A stretch of DNA of 64,000 nucleotides from Bermanella sp036960565 (GTDB lineage Bacteria; Pseudomonadota; Gammaproteobacteria; Pseudomonadales; Oceanobacteraceae): assembly GCA_036960565.1 (NCBI GenBank), contig JBALXQ010000002.1, forward strand, positions 62,001-126,000, written 5' to 3'. Below, piece after piece: positions 18,664 to 27,286 of this stretch; the first letter of the stretch is position 1, and each line of letters begins with the position of its first letter. Made by a program: the position numbers and the translations under genes. The notes beneath the pieces were generated by a model. It worked only from the letters and a program-made list of their open reading frames with translations, was not told where the DNA came from and made no database searches.

Positions 18664-19608
18664 ATGATTCGTGTAAAAAATCTCAGTATGAAATTTGATG
18701 ACTTCACGGCGGTGGATGATTTAAGTTTTGATGTCGCCGAAGGGGAGGTGCTGGGTTTTTTAGGACCAAATGGAGCCGGTAAATCGACGACAATGAAAAT
18801 TATCAGTGGTTTCCTTCAGGCCACCAGCGGTGAAGTCAGTGTTTGCGGGCTATCGGTTGATCGTGATCCGCAAAAGGTACAGCAAATTATGGGGTACTTA
18901 CCAGAAGGTGCGCCTGCTTATAGTGAAATGACAGTATGGGCATTTCTTGATTTCATAGCGCAGGTACGGGGGTTTAGTGGAGATGACAAGCGTCAGCGTT
19001 TGCAAGCTGTGATAGATCAGGTGCAGTTGCAATCGGTGTTGCATCAGGTGATTGATACCCTTTCAAAAGGCTTTGTACGCAGAGTAGGCCTGGCTCAGGC
19101 CATCATGCATGACCCGAAAGTACTGATATTAGATGAGCCCACCGATGGATTAGACCCCAATCAAAAGCACCAAGTGCGGCAATTAATTAAAAGTTTATCC
19201 AAAGACAAAATAGTGATTATCTCCACCCATATTTTAGAAGAAGTAAGCGCTGTATGTTCTCGTGCGTTAATTATTAATCAGGGCAAGCTATTACTAGATG
19301 ATCACCCTGAGAAATTGGAAAAGCAAAGCCGCTACCATAATGCCATCTGCTTGCAGTTATCCGACAATGTCGAAGCTGCCGTAAAATCGCTGCAAGGCAT
19401 CGCCAACATCGAATCTGTAGAGCAATTAGAAGAACGTAAATACATGTTATTTCCTCGAGGCGGGCAAATGTTATTGCCTGAAGTGGTACGGTGGTTGGAT
19501 AAACAAAGTTGGCAAGTGGAAAGTTTGCACTTGGAAAAAGGCCGCTTGGAAGATGTGTTCCGCCAAGTAACCACACAAGAGCCAATATCACAGCAGGAGG
19601 CATGCTAA
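18664..19608 (+). CDS. Gld-type ABC transporter ATP-binding protein
   Basis: This 314-residue ATPase belongs to the ABC-2/GldA-like group. The Walker A is GPNGAGKST at 34-42, the signature reads LSKGFVRRVGLAQA instead of the usual LSGGQ, and the Walker B is LILDEPTDGLDP. The LSKG form is common in GldA and NatA-like ATPases. Its stop overlaps the start of the permease gene by one base (TAATG), so the subunits are translationally coupled. With the next two genes it forms a complete transporter of unknown substrate. Related operons occur in non-gliding bacteria, so a motility role should not be assumed. Confidence 0.85.
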   Translation: MIRVKNLSMKFDDFTAVDDLSFDVAEGEVLGFLGPNGAGKSTTMKIISGFLQATSGEVSVCGLSVDRDPQKVQQIMGYLPEGAPAYSEMTVWAFLDFIAQVRGFSGDDKRQRLQAVIDQVQLQSVLHQVIDTLSKGFVRRVGLAQAIMHDPKVLILDEPTDGLDPNQKHQVRQLIKSLSKDKIVIISTHILEEVSAVCSRALIINQGKLLLDDHPEKLEKQSRYHNAICLQLSDNVEAAVKSLQGIANIESVEQLEERKYMLFPRGGQMLLPEVVRWLDKQSWQVESLHLEKGRLEDVFRQVTTQEPISQQEAC

Positions 19609-20345
19609 TGAATTTAAACATGACTAGCATCGTTATGCGGCGCCAGCTGCATAGTTACTTCGCCACGCCTGTAGCCTATGTGTTTATTTTAATGTTTTTA
19701 GTGTTGTCGGGAGTGTTCAGTTTTTATTTGGGTCACTTCTATGAAAAAGGTCAGGCTGACTTAAATGCCTTTTTTAATTTTCACCCTTGGCTCTATTTGT
19801 TTTTTATGCCTGCTATCTCCATGGGGCTTTGGTCTCAAGAGCGTCAATTGGGCACCATTGAATTATTGATGACTTTACCAATTGGGCACAGCAATGCCGT
19901 ACTAGGGAAGTTTTTAGCAGCCTGGTTATTTGCCGGCATAGCCTTAATGCTGACATTCCCTATCTGGGTAACCGTGTCTTATTTGGGCGATCCTGATCAC
20001 GGCGTTATTTTGGCTGGCTATATTGGAAGCTGGCTCATGGCCGGTGGCTTTTTGGCCATTGGTAGCTGTATGTCGGTGTGCAGCAAGAATCAGATCGTGG
20101 CTTTTATTCTCACGGTGGTGGTGTGCTTCTTATTTATGGTGAGCGGTGTATCCATGGTGCTGGATACTTTTTCTTTGGCACCGCAATGGGTCATTGATTT
20201 TGTGGCTGGTTTAAGTTTTCTAACTCGCTTTGATGGTATTGCTCGCGGTGTGTTAGATATTAGAGATGTTGTTTATTTCATTGCTTTGATTAGCTTGTGG
20301 TTATATTTAACCAAAACATTTCTACAACGCGTACAAGCTAACTAG
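19608..20345 (+). CDS. Gld-type ABC transporter permease
   Basis: This 245-residue membrane protein starts at ATG 19608, where GGAGG is seven bases upstream. The longer reading frame from 19509 lies inside the ATPase gene and is rejected. It has about six hydrophobic helices, including AYVFILMFLVLSGVFSF and FILTVVVCFLFMVSGVS, and the amphipathic SQERQLGTIELLMTLPI segment typical of ABC-2 permeases. It is the membrane partner of the upstream ATPase. The gap to the next gene is nine bases, so all three genes form one operon. Confidence 0.85.
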   Translation: MNLNMTSIVMRRQLHSYFATPVAYVFILMFLVLSGVFSFYLGHFYEKGQADLNAFFNFHPWLYLFFMPAISMGLWSQERQLGTIELLMTLPIGHSNAVLGKFLAAWLFAGIALMLTFPIWVTVSYLGDPDHGVILAGYIGSWLMAGGFLAIGSCMSVCSKNQIVAFILTVVVCFLFMVSGVSMVLDTFSLAPQWVIDFVAGLSFLTRFDGIARGVLDIRDVVYFIALISLWLYLTKTFLQRVQAN

Positions 20346-20354
20346 GGCGGAGAC

Positions 20355-22202
20355 ATGATGAAATCATCCATAGTAAAAAATGTATTGGCAGTTTTGTGTT
20401 TTGCCTGTGTATTAATTGCCAGCCAATGGTTGCTTAAAGGTACTCGGGTCGATATGACCGAGCAAAACATTTACAGCTTGTCACAGGGCAGCAAAAATAT
20501 ATTGGCCGGATTACAGCAAGATGTGGCCATAACATTATTTTTTAGTGATAAAGCCAGTAAGGATTTAACCGCATTACGCAGCTATGCCTTACGTGTTCAG
20601 GAGTTGCTACAGGAATATACTTTGTTATCTGATAGTAAGCTCACATTTACAGTGATTGATCCTGAGCCCTTTTCTGAAGAAGAAGACATGGCGGCAGAAT
20701 TTGGTTTGCAAGCTGTTCCTCTTGGTACAGGTGATGACGTTTACTTTGGGTTAAGTGCAAAAAATATTGCTGGCGAAGAAGCCAACATTGCATTTTTGCA
20801 GCCAGATAAAGAAGCGTTTTTAGAATATCAGATAAGCGAGCTGATCTATCGTTTAGGGCAAACAACAACCCCTGTTGTGGGGTTAATGAGTGAGCTTGAA
20901 ATGCAAGGGGGGTTTGATATGCGCAGTGGTGGTACCACGCCACCTTGGACTATCTATGAACAGCTGGACCAACTTTATACTGTACGTATTGTTGATGCTC
21001 AAACTAACGAGATAGACAAAGACATTCAGTTACTTATTTTAGTTCAGCCTTCAAATTTATCGGACAGCACCCTGTATGAAATTGATCAGTTTGTCATGAA
21101 CGGCGGCAAGCTCTTGGTGTTTATGGATCCTAAAGCGGAAACTCAGCAGGGACCTGCATCGCAAGGGGAGGATGAGTCTGATGAAGGGGCGCACTCACTC
21201 TCTAAATTGTTTGAGCAATGGGGCATTGAATACAAATCTAATCAAATAGTGACAGACAGCGTATACGGCTTGACTGTGTCTATGGGTGAAAATCAGCCTC
21301 CTATGCGGCACCCAGGCTTACTGGGCATACAACAAGATGGGCTAAACCCTAATGAAGTGGTGACCTCTGATCTTGAGAGCATAAATTTTGCAAGCTCCGG
21401 AGTGCTCAATGAAAAGAGCAGAGTAGGAGTGCAGAGCCCAGAGCAATCACAGTTTGATGCGTTAGTGTGGAGCAGCGATGTGGCTCAAGTGGTGGATACG
21501 GATACCTATAACGCCGCTACAGATCCTTCCCAGCTTTTAAATGGATTTGTGGCCAGTGGTGAAAGTTATGTGCTGGCCGCTCGATTAAGTGGCATTGCCA
21601 ACAGTGCATTTGATGCCAAGCCTTTGGATAGTGAAGGTGAATCTCTGCATGTTAAAATGACTCAGAGTTTAAATGTGATTGTGGTAGCCGATACCGACGT
21701 ATTAACAGACCGCCTATGGGTACAGGTTCAAACCTTTTTTGGCCAGCGCATTGCTCAGCCTTGGGCTGATAACGGCGCATTTGTAAATAATCTGGTTGAA
21801 CAATACTTGGGAAGTTCAGATTTAATTGGTATTCGCAGCCGCGGACGCTTTTCTAGGCCATTTGAAGTGGTGCAGGATATTCAGCAAAAAGCTCAGAATG
21901 AGTATTTGGCCAATGAAGAGGTATTGCAGCAGCAGTTGCAAGATACTGAAGAACAGTTGGCTTTATTGGAGCAGCAGAGGGCTCAAGAAAGTTTAACCCT
22001 AAGCCCTGCTCAGGAAGTTGCCCTTGAAAATTTTCAGCATCAAAAACTGCGTATTCGTAAAGCGTTGCGGGATGTTCGACATGAACTGGACAAAGATATT
22101 GAAAGCTTGGGGAATTGGCTGAAAGTACTAAATATTGCCGTATTCCCTTTGCTTTTAACTTGCCTGTTGCTACTAATGACGCGCTTGCGTTTGCGCCGTT
22201 AA
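20355..22202 (+). CDS. GldG-like ABC transporter auxiliary protein
   Basis: The 615-residue protein has an N-terminal membrane helix (about 7-25), a long extracytoplasmic domain resembling the GldG/ABC_transp_aux family, a glutamine- and glutamate-rich coiled coil at about 515-575, and a C-terminal helix before LLLLMTRLRLRR. The motif DMTEQNIYSLSQGSKNIL near residue 33 is typical of this family. Two adjacent ATG codons occur at 20355 and 20358, after GGAG. It presumably binds cargo or lipid in the periplasm for the ATPase and permease upstream. Substrate is unknown. Confidence 0.8.
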   Translation: MMKSSIVKNVLAVLCFACVLIASQWLLKGTRVDMTEQNIYSLSQGSKNILAGLQQDVAITLFFSDKASKDLTALRSYALRVQELLQEYTLLSDSKLTFTVIDPEPFSEEEDMAAEFGLQAVPLGTGDDVYFGLSAKNIAGEEANIAFLQPDKEAFLEYQISELIYRLGQTTTPVVGLMSELEMQGGFDMRSGGTTPPWTIYEQLDQLYTVRIVDAQTNEIDKDIQLLILVQPSNLSDSTLYEIDQFVMNGGKLLVFMDPKAETQQGPASQGEDESDEGAHSLSKLFEQWGIEYKSNQIVTDSVYGLTVSMGENQPPMRHPGLLGIQQDGLNPNEVVTSDLESINFASSGVLNEKSRVGVQSPEQSQFDALVWSSDVAQVVDTDTYNAATDPSQLLNGFVASGESYVLAARLSGIANSAFDAKPLDSEGESLHVKMTQSLNVIVVADTDVLTDRLWVQVQTFFGQRIAQPWADNGAFVNNLVEQYLGSSDLIGIRSRGRFSRPFEVVQDIQQKAQNEYLANEEVLQQQLQDTEEQLALLEQQRAQESLTLSPAQEVALENFQHQKLRIRKALRDVRHELDKDIESLGNWLKVLNIAVFPLLLTCLLLLMTRLRLRR

Positions 22203-22206
22203 TAAC

Positions 22207-22244
22207 AACCTAGTGTTCAGGTTTAATGAGCTGAGCACTAGGTT
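22207..22244. terminator. Stem-loop between the Gld-type operon and slyX
   Basis: AACCTAGTG (22207-22215) pairs perfectly with CACTAGGTT (22236-22244), and inner TCAG/CTGA can extend the stem. It lies between two convergent genes. No strong T tract is seen, so the terminator call is tentative. Confidence 0.55.
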
Positions 22245-22269
22245 GATGCTCGATTAATTATCAAGCGGG

Positions 22270-22485
22270 TTAATAATGGGGTGGTGGAGATTCTTCATGA
22301 GAATTCTTCAAGTCACTGCCCCCCACTTCATCCAAACGAGAGCTTAAGTGACGTAAAGCCCGCTCCATTAAGGTGATTTGTGCCTGTTGCTGGGTGACGA
22401 TTTCATTCATCTCGTCTTGGTTTTGCTCTAGAAATGCGATGCGCATTTGAAGGTCATCTATTAGTTCTTGGTCTGATTTGGCCAT
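22270..22485 (-). CDS. slyX: SlyX family coiled-coil protein
   Basis: This 71-residue protein is a single predicted helix rich in glutamate and glutamine (for example LQMRIAFLEQNQDEMNEIV), ending in a proline- and histidine-rich tail SPPPHY, which is the SlyX family pattern. The function of SlyX is not established. It lies convergent to the transporter operon and divergent from the cold-shock-domain gene at 22599. Confidence 0.9.
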   Translation of the reverse strand: MAKSDQELIDDLQMRIAFLEQNQDEMNEIVTQQQAQITLMERALRHLSSRLDEVGGSDLKNSHEESPPPHY

Positions 22486-22598
22486 AGTTTCTATCGTATT
22501 GATTTTTAAAGCTAATTCATATTAGATACACATGCTTGGCTGAATTGTACACCAAGCTTGTGTAACTACTGAAAATTTACGTTAAAAGAAGGTTTAAG

Positions 22599-23111
22599 AT
22601 GCAAAATATACAGTTAAATAAGGTATTGGCCTGCGTATTTCTGGCTTTTACGACACCCGTTTTAATGGCAACACTGTTTTTTGTGGCTGGTGGCAATAAA
22701 GTTTTTACGTTTAGTCAGTCTGTTTTGGCTACATCTCAAGGTAATATGCTTGGTTTGTTCTTCAAACAGCCTGGTGCTTTGCCTGCATATTTAGTGACAG
22801 TGGTTGTTTTATTTGTCGTTTTATTTTTGGTGGCTTCAATTTTCAAGGAAGCAGCATTTAAACGTCGTGGAACAGGTACTCTAGTTGAGTCAGATGTGGA
22901 TGATGGTCGCGAACGTGGCGTAGTGAAATGGTTTAATGTGAAAAAAGGCTTCGGCTTTGTTACTCGTGATAATGGCGATGATGTTTTTGTTCATTTTCGT
23001 TCTATCCGTGGCAGTGGTCACCGTTCTTTGAGCGAAGGACAGGGTGTAAAGTTCTGTGTGGTAGATGGCCAAAAAGGATTGCAGGCTGAAGACGTATCAG
23101 TATTACGTTAA
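22599..23111 (+). CDS. Membrane-anchored cold-shock-domain protein
   Basis: The 170-residue protein joins two membrane helices (about 9-31 and 61-82) to a cytoplasmic cold-shock domain from about 104. The domain has RNP1 KGFGFV (116-121) and RNP2 DVFVHF (128-133), so nucleic-acid binding is expected. Standard CspA-type proteins have about 70 residues and no membrane part. A basic patch KEAAFKRR after the second helix suggests the domain faces the cytoplasm. The function is unknown; tethering RNA at the membrane is an inference. A strong terminator follows. Confidence 0.85.
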   Translation: MQNIQLNKVLACVFLAFTTPVLMATLFFVAGGNKVFTFSQSVLATSQGNMLGLFFKQPGALPAYLVTVVVLFVVLFLVASIFKEAAFKRRGTGTLVESDVDDGRERGVVKWFNVKKGFGFVTRDNGDDVFVHFRSIRGSGHRSLSEGQGVKFCVVDGQKGLQAEDVSVLR

Positions 23112-23137
23112 TTTTCTAAAGCACTGTGTAGAAAAAC

Positions 23138-23162
23138 AAAAACCCGCCTAGTGCGGGTTTTT
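23138..23162 (+). terminator. Terminator after the cold-shock-domain gene
   Basis: AAAAACCCGC (23138-23147) pairs with GCGGGTTTTT (23153-23162) around a five-base loop, with a T run at the end. It lies 27 bases after the stop codon. Confidence 0.92.
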
Positions 23163-23367
23163 GCTTTCAGGGACGAAAGTATATTGTGAATATAAGGAGA
23201 GAACTCTCTCCCTCATATCTTTAGCACTGGCCTGGTGTTACTAAACCCACCTCACTATGAATCAAGCTTAGTGGGCTAAACTAGATTTTCTGTCATAGCG
23301 AGCAATCTGAGTTTAAAAAAGCACGCACAAACAGACAGTATTCCCCATTTTGAATGGTGACATTAAA

Positions 23368-23544
23368 CTAGTCTGCTAAAAAAACTGCCAGACGGCTTAG
23401 GGTGCTATTCATTTCCGTAACTTGACGGTCTTTAATGATGGTTAATTCACGAGTTTTTGAGGCAAGAATGTCCATTTCTGTGGCCCATACTTGTTGATGT
23501 GCAGACAATTTGGTCATGTCTGTAATGGTTAGACGCTTATTCAT
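23368..23544 (-). CDS. Small hypothetical protein (58 residues)
   Basis: A short open frame runs from ATG at 23544 to TAG at 23368. It starts MNKRLTITDMTKLSAHQQVW and ends NSTLSRLAVFLAD. It is soluble, probably helical, and has a mixed, protein-like composition. No family is recognised and the ribosome site is weak. It lies in an otherwise gene-free stretch of about 600 bases between the cold-shock-domain gene and the 23727 gene. The evidence is only open frame and composition. Confidence 0.4.
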   Translation of the reverse strand: MNKRLTITDMTKLSAHQQVWATEMDILASKTRELTIIKDRQVTEMNSTLSRLAVFLAD

Positions 23545-23674
23545 GTTTTTGTCTCAACATTACTGATTCATAGTAAAGCTTAACAGTGAGAACGATAGCA
23601 GGCCTATTCATGCAGCCTATAAACAAGAAAACGATCTAAACAGAGTTTCTATAAAGGTAAAAGAGGATTAAATA

Positions 23675-23714
23675 GAGGGCATTTGAAATTAAGAGTTTAT
23701 TTTCAAATGCCCTC
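23675..23714. terminator. Long perfect stem-loop after the 23727 gene
   Basis: GAGGGCATTTGAAA (23675-23688) pairs perfectly with TTTCAAATGCCCTC (23701-23714), a 14-bp stem with a 12-base loop. It follows the stop of the minus-strand gene at 23727 by 13 bases. Terminator or 3'-end stabiliser is likely. Confidence 0.7.
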
Positions 23715-23726
23715 CGGTTATATGCC

Positions 23727-24110
23727 TTAGCCCTCTGACCATTCTATAAGCATTTCACCTTCGACTTCAGTCACTCGCCACCATTGGCATTCTGGCCCTT
23801 GTCCTTCTTGCCAGCTGGAATTAGAGCAACGAACTTGAGTATTCATTTCTTTACAGGCCACGCGAGCACAATCCAGATCGGTGTCCCACGGACTGTTATT
23901 TTGTTTAATCCAGATACTGGAATATTTGCCAATGGCATTGCCAAAGGCAATGACTTCATTGCCATCAACGAGCCAGTGGCAGCGAGCTTCACTTTTCTTG
24001 CTAACAGTCTGCTGCTTTTCTACTGATTTAAAGTGGGTGCCGAGCCAATCTTCTACTTGCTTGAAGGTAATGTCATGGGCGTATATTTCAATGTCTGGAT
24101 AGCGTTGCAT
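23727..24110 (-). CDS. Conserved-looking hypothetical protein
   Basis: This 127-residue soluble protein starts MQRYPDIEIYAHDITFKQVE and carries no signal peptide. It is rich in tryptophan and cysteine, with DCARVACKEM, VRCSNSSW and PECQWWRV. The last part looks like a beta-rich domain ending EGEMLIEWSEG. I do not recognise the family. It shares strand with the small membrane protein upstream (24168-24431) and is followed by a strong hairpin. Confidence 0.7.
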   Translation of the reverse strand: MQRYPDIEIYAHDITFKQVEDWLGTHFKSVEKQQTVSKKSEARCHWLVDGNEVIAFGNAIGKYSSIWIKQNNSPWDTDLDCARVACKEMNTQVRCSNSSWQEGQGPECQWWRVTEVEGEMLIEWSEG

Positions 24111-24167
24111 GGGTTACCAAGGGTTTAAATAATATGGGTGCTTCTTACAAGCCTGTTGGGGCTCATA

Positions 24168-24431
24168 CTAATTTTTTTTACGGAAAAACTGATACCAGCG
24201 GTAATAAGTTAGGCTTAAATAGCCAACAACGGCTATGCCTCCTCCAACCGCCATGACTAATAAGCTTATTAGCGCCAATAGTTCGGCTAATAAATGACTT
24301 TGTTGATAATACTGAGCGCTTAAATAAAAAACGGCTAAGCCAATAAAAAAGACCGATAACCCCAACATGAAAATAAAAAAGCAGCGTTGGTAGTCTTGCG
24401 CTAATTCTCCTAGCCAGCGAACAAATTTCAT
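24168..24431 (-). CDS. Small inner-membrane protein, two helices
   Basis: This 87-residue protein has two hydrophobic helices, CFFIFMLGLSVFFIGLAVFY and LISLLVMAVGGGIAVVGYL, with a basic aromatic tail YRWYQFFRKKN. The ATG has AGGAATC upstream, a good ribosome site. No family is recognised. It lies between the 23727 gene and rlmA on the same strand, with 63 bases to rlmA, so its transcription could be shared with either. Confidence 0.65.
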   Translation of the reverse strand: MKFVRWLGELAQDYQRCFFIFMLGLSVFFIGLAVFYLSAQYYQQSHLLAELLALISLLVMAVGGGIAVVGYLSLTYYRWYQFFRKKN

Positions 24432-24494
24432 TAAGATTCCTTTCTCAAATAAGCTTGTTATATCATATGTACGAGGGCACTTTATGCGATTACT

Positions 24495-25340
24495 TTACGC
24501 ACTTTCATTAGAAGCGAGTATAGGCGAAAAGCAATCAAGATTAATTTGCACCCTTAATTCTAGCTGTTCCTGAGCCAAAAGTTTGTTTTGTGTCTCTGGA
24601 CTCGAGCGCCAAGCGTGCGGCGTCATGTATAAAAGGTCTTGAGTGCTGCTTGGGCTAAGCAAAATATTAAAGTCTAAAGACTGACGCTGCTCATGCTTGA
24701 AGTGTTCGCTCATGGTTTTGATAGCGTCAAACTCAACAAACTTGGGCGTGTCGTAGATAGCTTCTTTCAATTGCTGCAAATGAAACGCTCCTGCACTAGC
24801 AATGATCACGCGACCCTGCGGGTGGCACAGCTCTTTGAGTGAATCAGGCATGATGCGATTGAATACATTTGTAATCAGTTTCATTTGATTTTGAGCAAAC
24901 GGCGTTTTCTTGCCATTGGCCACTAACCATTGAACATCCTTGCTGCGCTTACAAGCTGCCTTCACGGCATCACGGCTAATATCAAGGCCATATAAGGTAT
25001 GTTCAATCTGATGGTCGCTAAGGGCTTCGTGTAAGCGCTGAGTGTAATAACCTTCACCGCAGCCTACATCCAGTAAACCGGCATCTTCTTGTTGCCACAG
25101 TAAATCAATGGCAAGTTGGTTAATGGCATCGCTGATGCTTTGGTAATGGCCGGCATTTAAAAAGCGCGTGCGGGCGTTAACCATCTCCAAGTTATCACCA
25201 GGCTGTTTACTTTTCTTAGCCTGGTTAAGCAATAAGTTAAAATAACCTTGCTTGGCTTGGTCAAAGCTGTGCTTGTTTTCGCAAAATAATTGTTTGTCTG
25301 AGCGCGTAAGCGGCTCAGAGCATACAGGGCAAATCAACAT
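24495..25340 (-). CDS. rlmA: 23S rRNA (guanine-745-N1)-methyltransferase RlmA
   Basis: RlmA methylates G745 of 23S rRNA. The N-terminal zinc-binding motif is visible as CPVCSEPL (C4, C7) and FCENKHSFD, followed by KQGYFNLL, the family signature. The SAM motif is LLDVGCGEGYYTQRL, and VFNRIMPDSLKEL lies in the catalytic half. The 281 residues fit RlmA(I) of E. coli (269). Twelve bases separate it from dapE upstream, so dapE and rlmA are cotranscribed with trmJ. The start MLICPVCSEPL matches family starts. Confidence 0.92.
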   Translation of the reverse strand: MLICPVCSEPLTRSDKQLFCENKHSFDQAKQGYFNLLLNQAKKSKQPGDNLEMVNARTRFLNAGHYQSISDAINQLAIDLLWQQEDAGLLDVGCGEGYYTQRLHEALSDHQIEHTLYGLDISRDAVKAACKRSKDVQWLVANGKKTPFAQNQMKLITNVFNRIMPDSLKELCHPQGRVIIASAGAFHLQQLKEAIYDTPKFVEFDAIKTMSEHFKHEQRQSLDFNILLSPSSTQDLLYMTPHAWRSSPETQNKLLAQEQLELRVQINLDCFSPILASNESA

Positions 25341-25352
25341 ATAAAGTTACTA

Positions 25353-26489
25353 CTAATCTACTAATAAGTTTTCAAGGATGCGTTCGTATATCACGGTAAG
25401 CTGCTCTAGGTCGCTTACACTGACATGCTCGTTCACTTGGTGAATGGTGGCATTAATAGGGCCAAGCTCTAAAACCTGCGCACCGGTTGGCGCAATAAAA
25501 CGGCCATCACTGGTGCCACCCGATGTAGAAAGTTCTGTGTCTATGCCGGTGACATCTTTAATGGCCTTAACCGCCGCTTCTACTAATGAGCCTTCAGCGG
25601 TAAGAAATGGGTGTCCGCTTAGTTTCCAGTCGATGTGATAATCAAAGCCGTATTTATCCATAATTGCATGGGTGCGGCTTTTTAACTGGGCTTCGGTTAA
25701 TTCTGTGCTAAAACGAAAGTTAAAAATAATTTCAGCCGCACCAGGAACCACATTGGTGGCGCCGGTGCCGCCATTGAAATTACTAATTTGAAAAGTAGTG
25801 GCGGGGAAAAAATCATTACCCTGATCCCATTCTTCTAATGTCATTTCTGTTAATGCAGGCATGGCAAGATGAATAGGGTTTTTAGCAAGGTGAGGGTAGG
25901 CTACGTGGCCTTGAATACCTTTAACGGTCATAACGGCACCTAAGGATCCACGGCGACCATTTTTAATGGTATCGCCACATAGGGTAGTGCTTGAAGGTTC
26001 GCCCACGATGCACATTTGAATTTTTTCATCTCTAGCTTCTAGTGCTTCAATTACCTTAACGGTGCCGTTAATAGATGGACCTTCTTCATCACTGGTAATT
26101 AAATAGGCAATACTGCCCTTGTGGTTTGGGTGGTTTTTTACAAAACGTTCTGTGGCCACCATGAAAGCTGCAATTGAGCCTTTCATGTCAGCGGCTCCTC
26201 GGCCGTGTAACATGCCATCGACTACCTTTGCAGCAAAAGGAGGGTAAGTCCATTCTTCTACAGGTCCAGTCGGCACTACGTCTGTGTGTCCTGCAAAACA
26301 GACTAATGGGCCTTCTTGGCCTTTTCGTGCCCATAAGTTGCGGACATCTTCAAACTGCATGGTTTCACACTCAAACCCTAAAGGTTCAAGCATTTCGATC
26401 ATCATAGGCTGACAATTCAAGTCTTCAGGGGTGACTGAAGGTTGATTAATGAAAGCCTTGCTTAGGGCTAAAGTTGGGCTGTCGCTCAT
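25353..26489 (-). CDS. dapE: Succinyl-diaminopimelate desuccinylase
   Basis: DapE hydrolyses N-succinyl-LL-diaminopimelate, giving precursor for lysine and peptidoglycan. The metal-binding residues are seen in FAGHTDVVPTG and GRGAADMKGS, and the catalytic glutamates in TSDEEGPSINGT. The 378 residues match E. coli (375). Its start overlaps the trmJ stop by four bases (ATGA), and rlmA follows, so this is one operon. Other genes of the pathway, dapD and dapC, are at 32402 and 40094. Confidence 0.97.
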   Translation of the reverse strand: MSDSPTLALSKAFINQPSVTPEDLNCQPMMIEMLEPLGFECETMQFEDVRNLWARKGQEGPLVCFAGHTDVVPTGPVEEWTYPPFAAKVVDGMLHGRGAADMKGSIAAFMVATERFVKNHPNHKGSIAYLITSDEEGPSINGTVKVIEALEARDEKIQMCIVGEPSSTTLCGDTIKNGRRGSLGAVMTVKGIQGHVAYPHLAKNPIHLAMPALTEMTLEEWDQGNDFFPATTFQISNFNGGTGATNVVPGAAEIIFNFRFSTELTEAQLKSRTHAIMDKYGFDYHIDWKLSGHPFLTAEGSLVEAAVKAIKDVTGIDTELSTSGGTSDGRFIAPTGAQVLELGPINATIHQVNEHVSVSDLEQLTVIYERILENLLVD

Positions 26490-27286
26490 GATTTGTCTCT
26501 TGAATTAGAAAGTTTTGAATGAGTCGTTCTTGATTCAGCTGTGCTGGCTGAGTCATCGCTATCCGTTGGTCGGTCAAGCTGGTCGATATTGCTTAAAATT
26601 CCGCGCAACATGTTGAGTTCTATTTTTTCAGGCCTTGCTCGATTAAAAAGACGTTTTAAACGCAGCATGGCCTGACCTGGGTGGGCTTTATTAATAAAGC
26701 CAATACGGCTTAAAGTAGCTTCTAAATGTTCATAAAAACCGTTCAGTTCCACCACTTTAGGGTAGGCCTTTTCATTGTGATTGATAGGTTGGCGATGGCT
26801 CATGAAGCATTCGTAACAAATCACTTGAATGGCGGCGGCAATGTTTAATACCGGATAGTCTTCATTACCTGGAATATCCATGTGCAAATGCGCTTTACGC
26901 AAATGTTTGTTGTGAAGTCCCATGCGTTCAGGGCCAAACATGATGGCTACTTTTCCTGTATTGGCTTCTTCTATGATCTGTGGCGCAGCATCGCGTACTT
27001 CTTTAATGGGCCAAGGGTGGCTGCGGGTTCGGGCGCTGGTGGCCAGTACCAGTTGGCAATCCTCTATGGCTTCATCGAGAGTTTGCACCACGCGCGCATT
27101 TTCAAGTACGTCGGTGGCTCCAGCCGCCATGGCGGTAGCTTGAGGGCTGGGGTATTCCAATGGGCTAACCAGCACCAGGTCAGTCAGCCCCATGGTTTTC
27201 ATGGCTCTTGCCGCTGAGCCAATGTTGCCAGGGTGAAAGGTTTGTACCATGACAATACGGATTTGGCTTAATGGACTTGGGCTCAT
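26486..27286 (-). CDS. trmJ: tRNA (cytidine/uridine-32-2'-O)-methyltransferase TrmJ
   Basis: TrmJ is a SPOUT-class enzyme that 2'-O-methylates position 32 of certain tRNAs. Motifs are IRIVMVQTFHPGNIGSAARA near the N-terminus with the catalytic arginine, LVLATSARTR and VAIMFGPERMGL, and the knot-forming LNIAAAIQVICYE. An ATG at 27310 would add eight residues, but family starts align to the ATG at 27286, giving 266 residues. The stop overlaps the start of dapE by four bases. No other gene lies between it and the divergent fabR. Confidence 0.92.
   Translation of the reverse strand: MSPSPLSQIRIVMVQTFHPGNIGSAARAMKTMGLTDLVLVSPLEYPSPQATAMAAGATDVLENARVVQTLDEAIEDCQLVLATSARTRSHPWPIKEVRDAAPQIIEEANTGKVAIMFGPERMGLHNKHLRKAHLHMDIPGNEDYPVLNIAAAIQVICYECFMSHRQPINHNEKAYPKVVELNGFYEHLEATLSRIGFINKAHPGQAMLRLKRLFNRARPEKIELNMLRGILSNIDQLDRPTDSDDSASTAESRTTHSKLSNSRDKS

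Noticed and set aside
19509..19607. Extended N-terminus of the ABC permease
   Set aside because: The extra codons lie inside the ATPase gene; GGAGG is placed correctly for the ATG at 19608.
23195..23212. Palindrome GGAGAG-AACT-CTCTCC
   Set aside because: It is a six-base stem without a T run or an associated gene end, so it was not annotated as a terminator.
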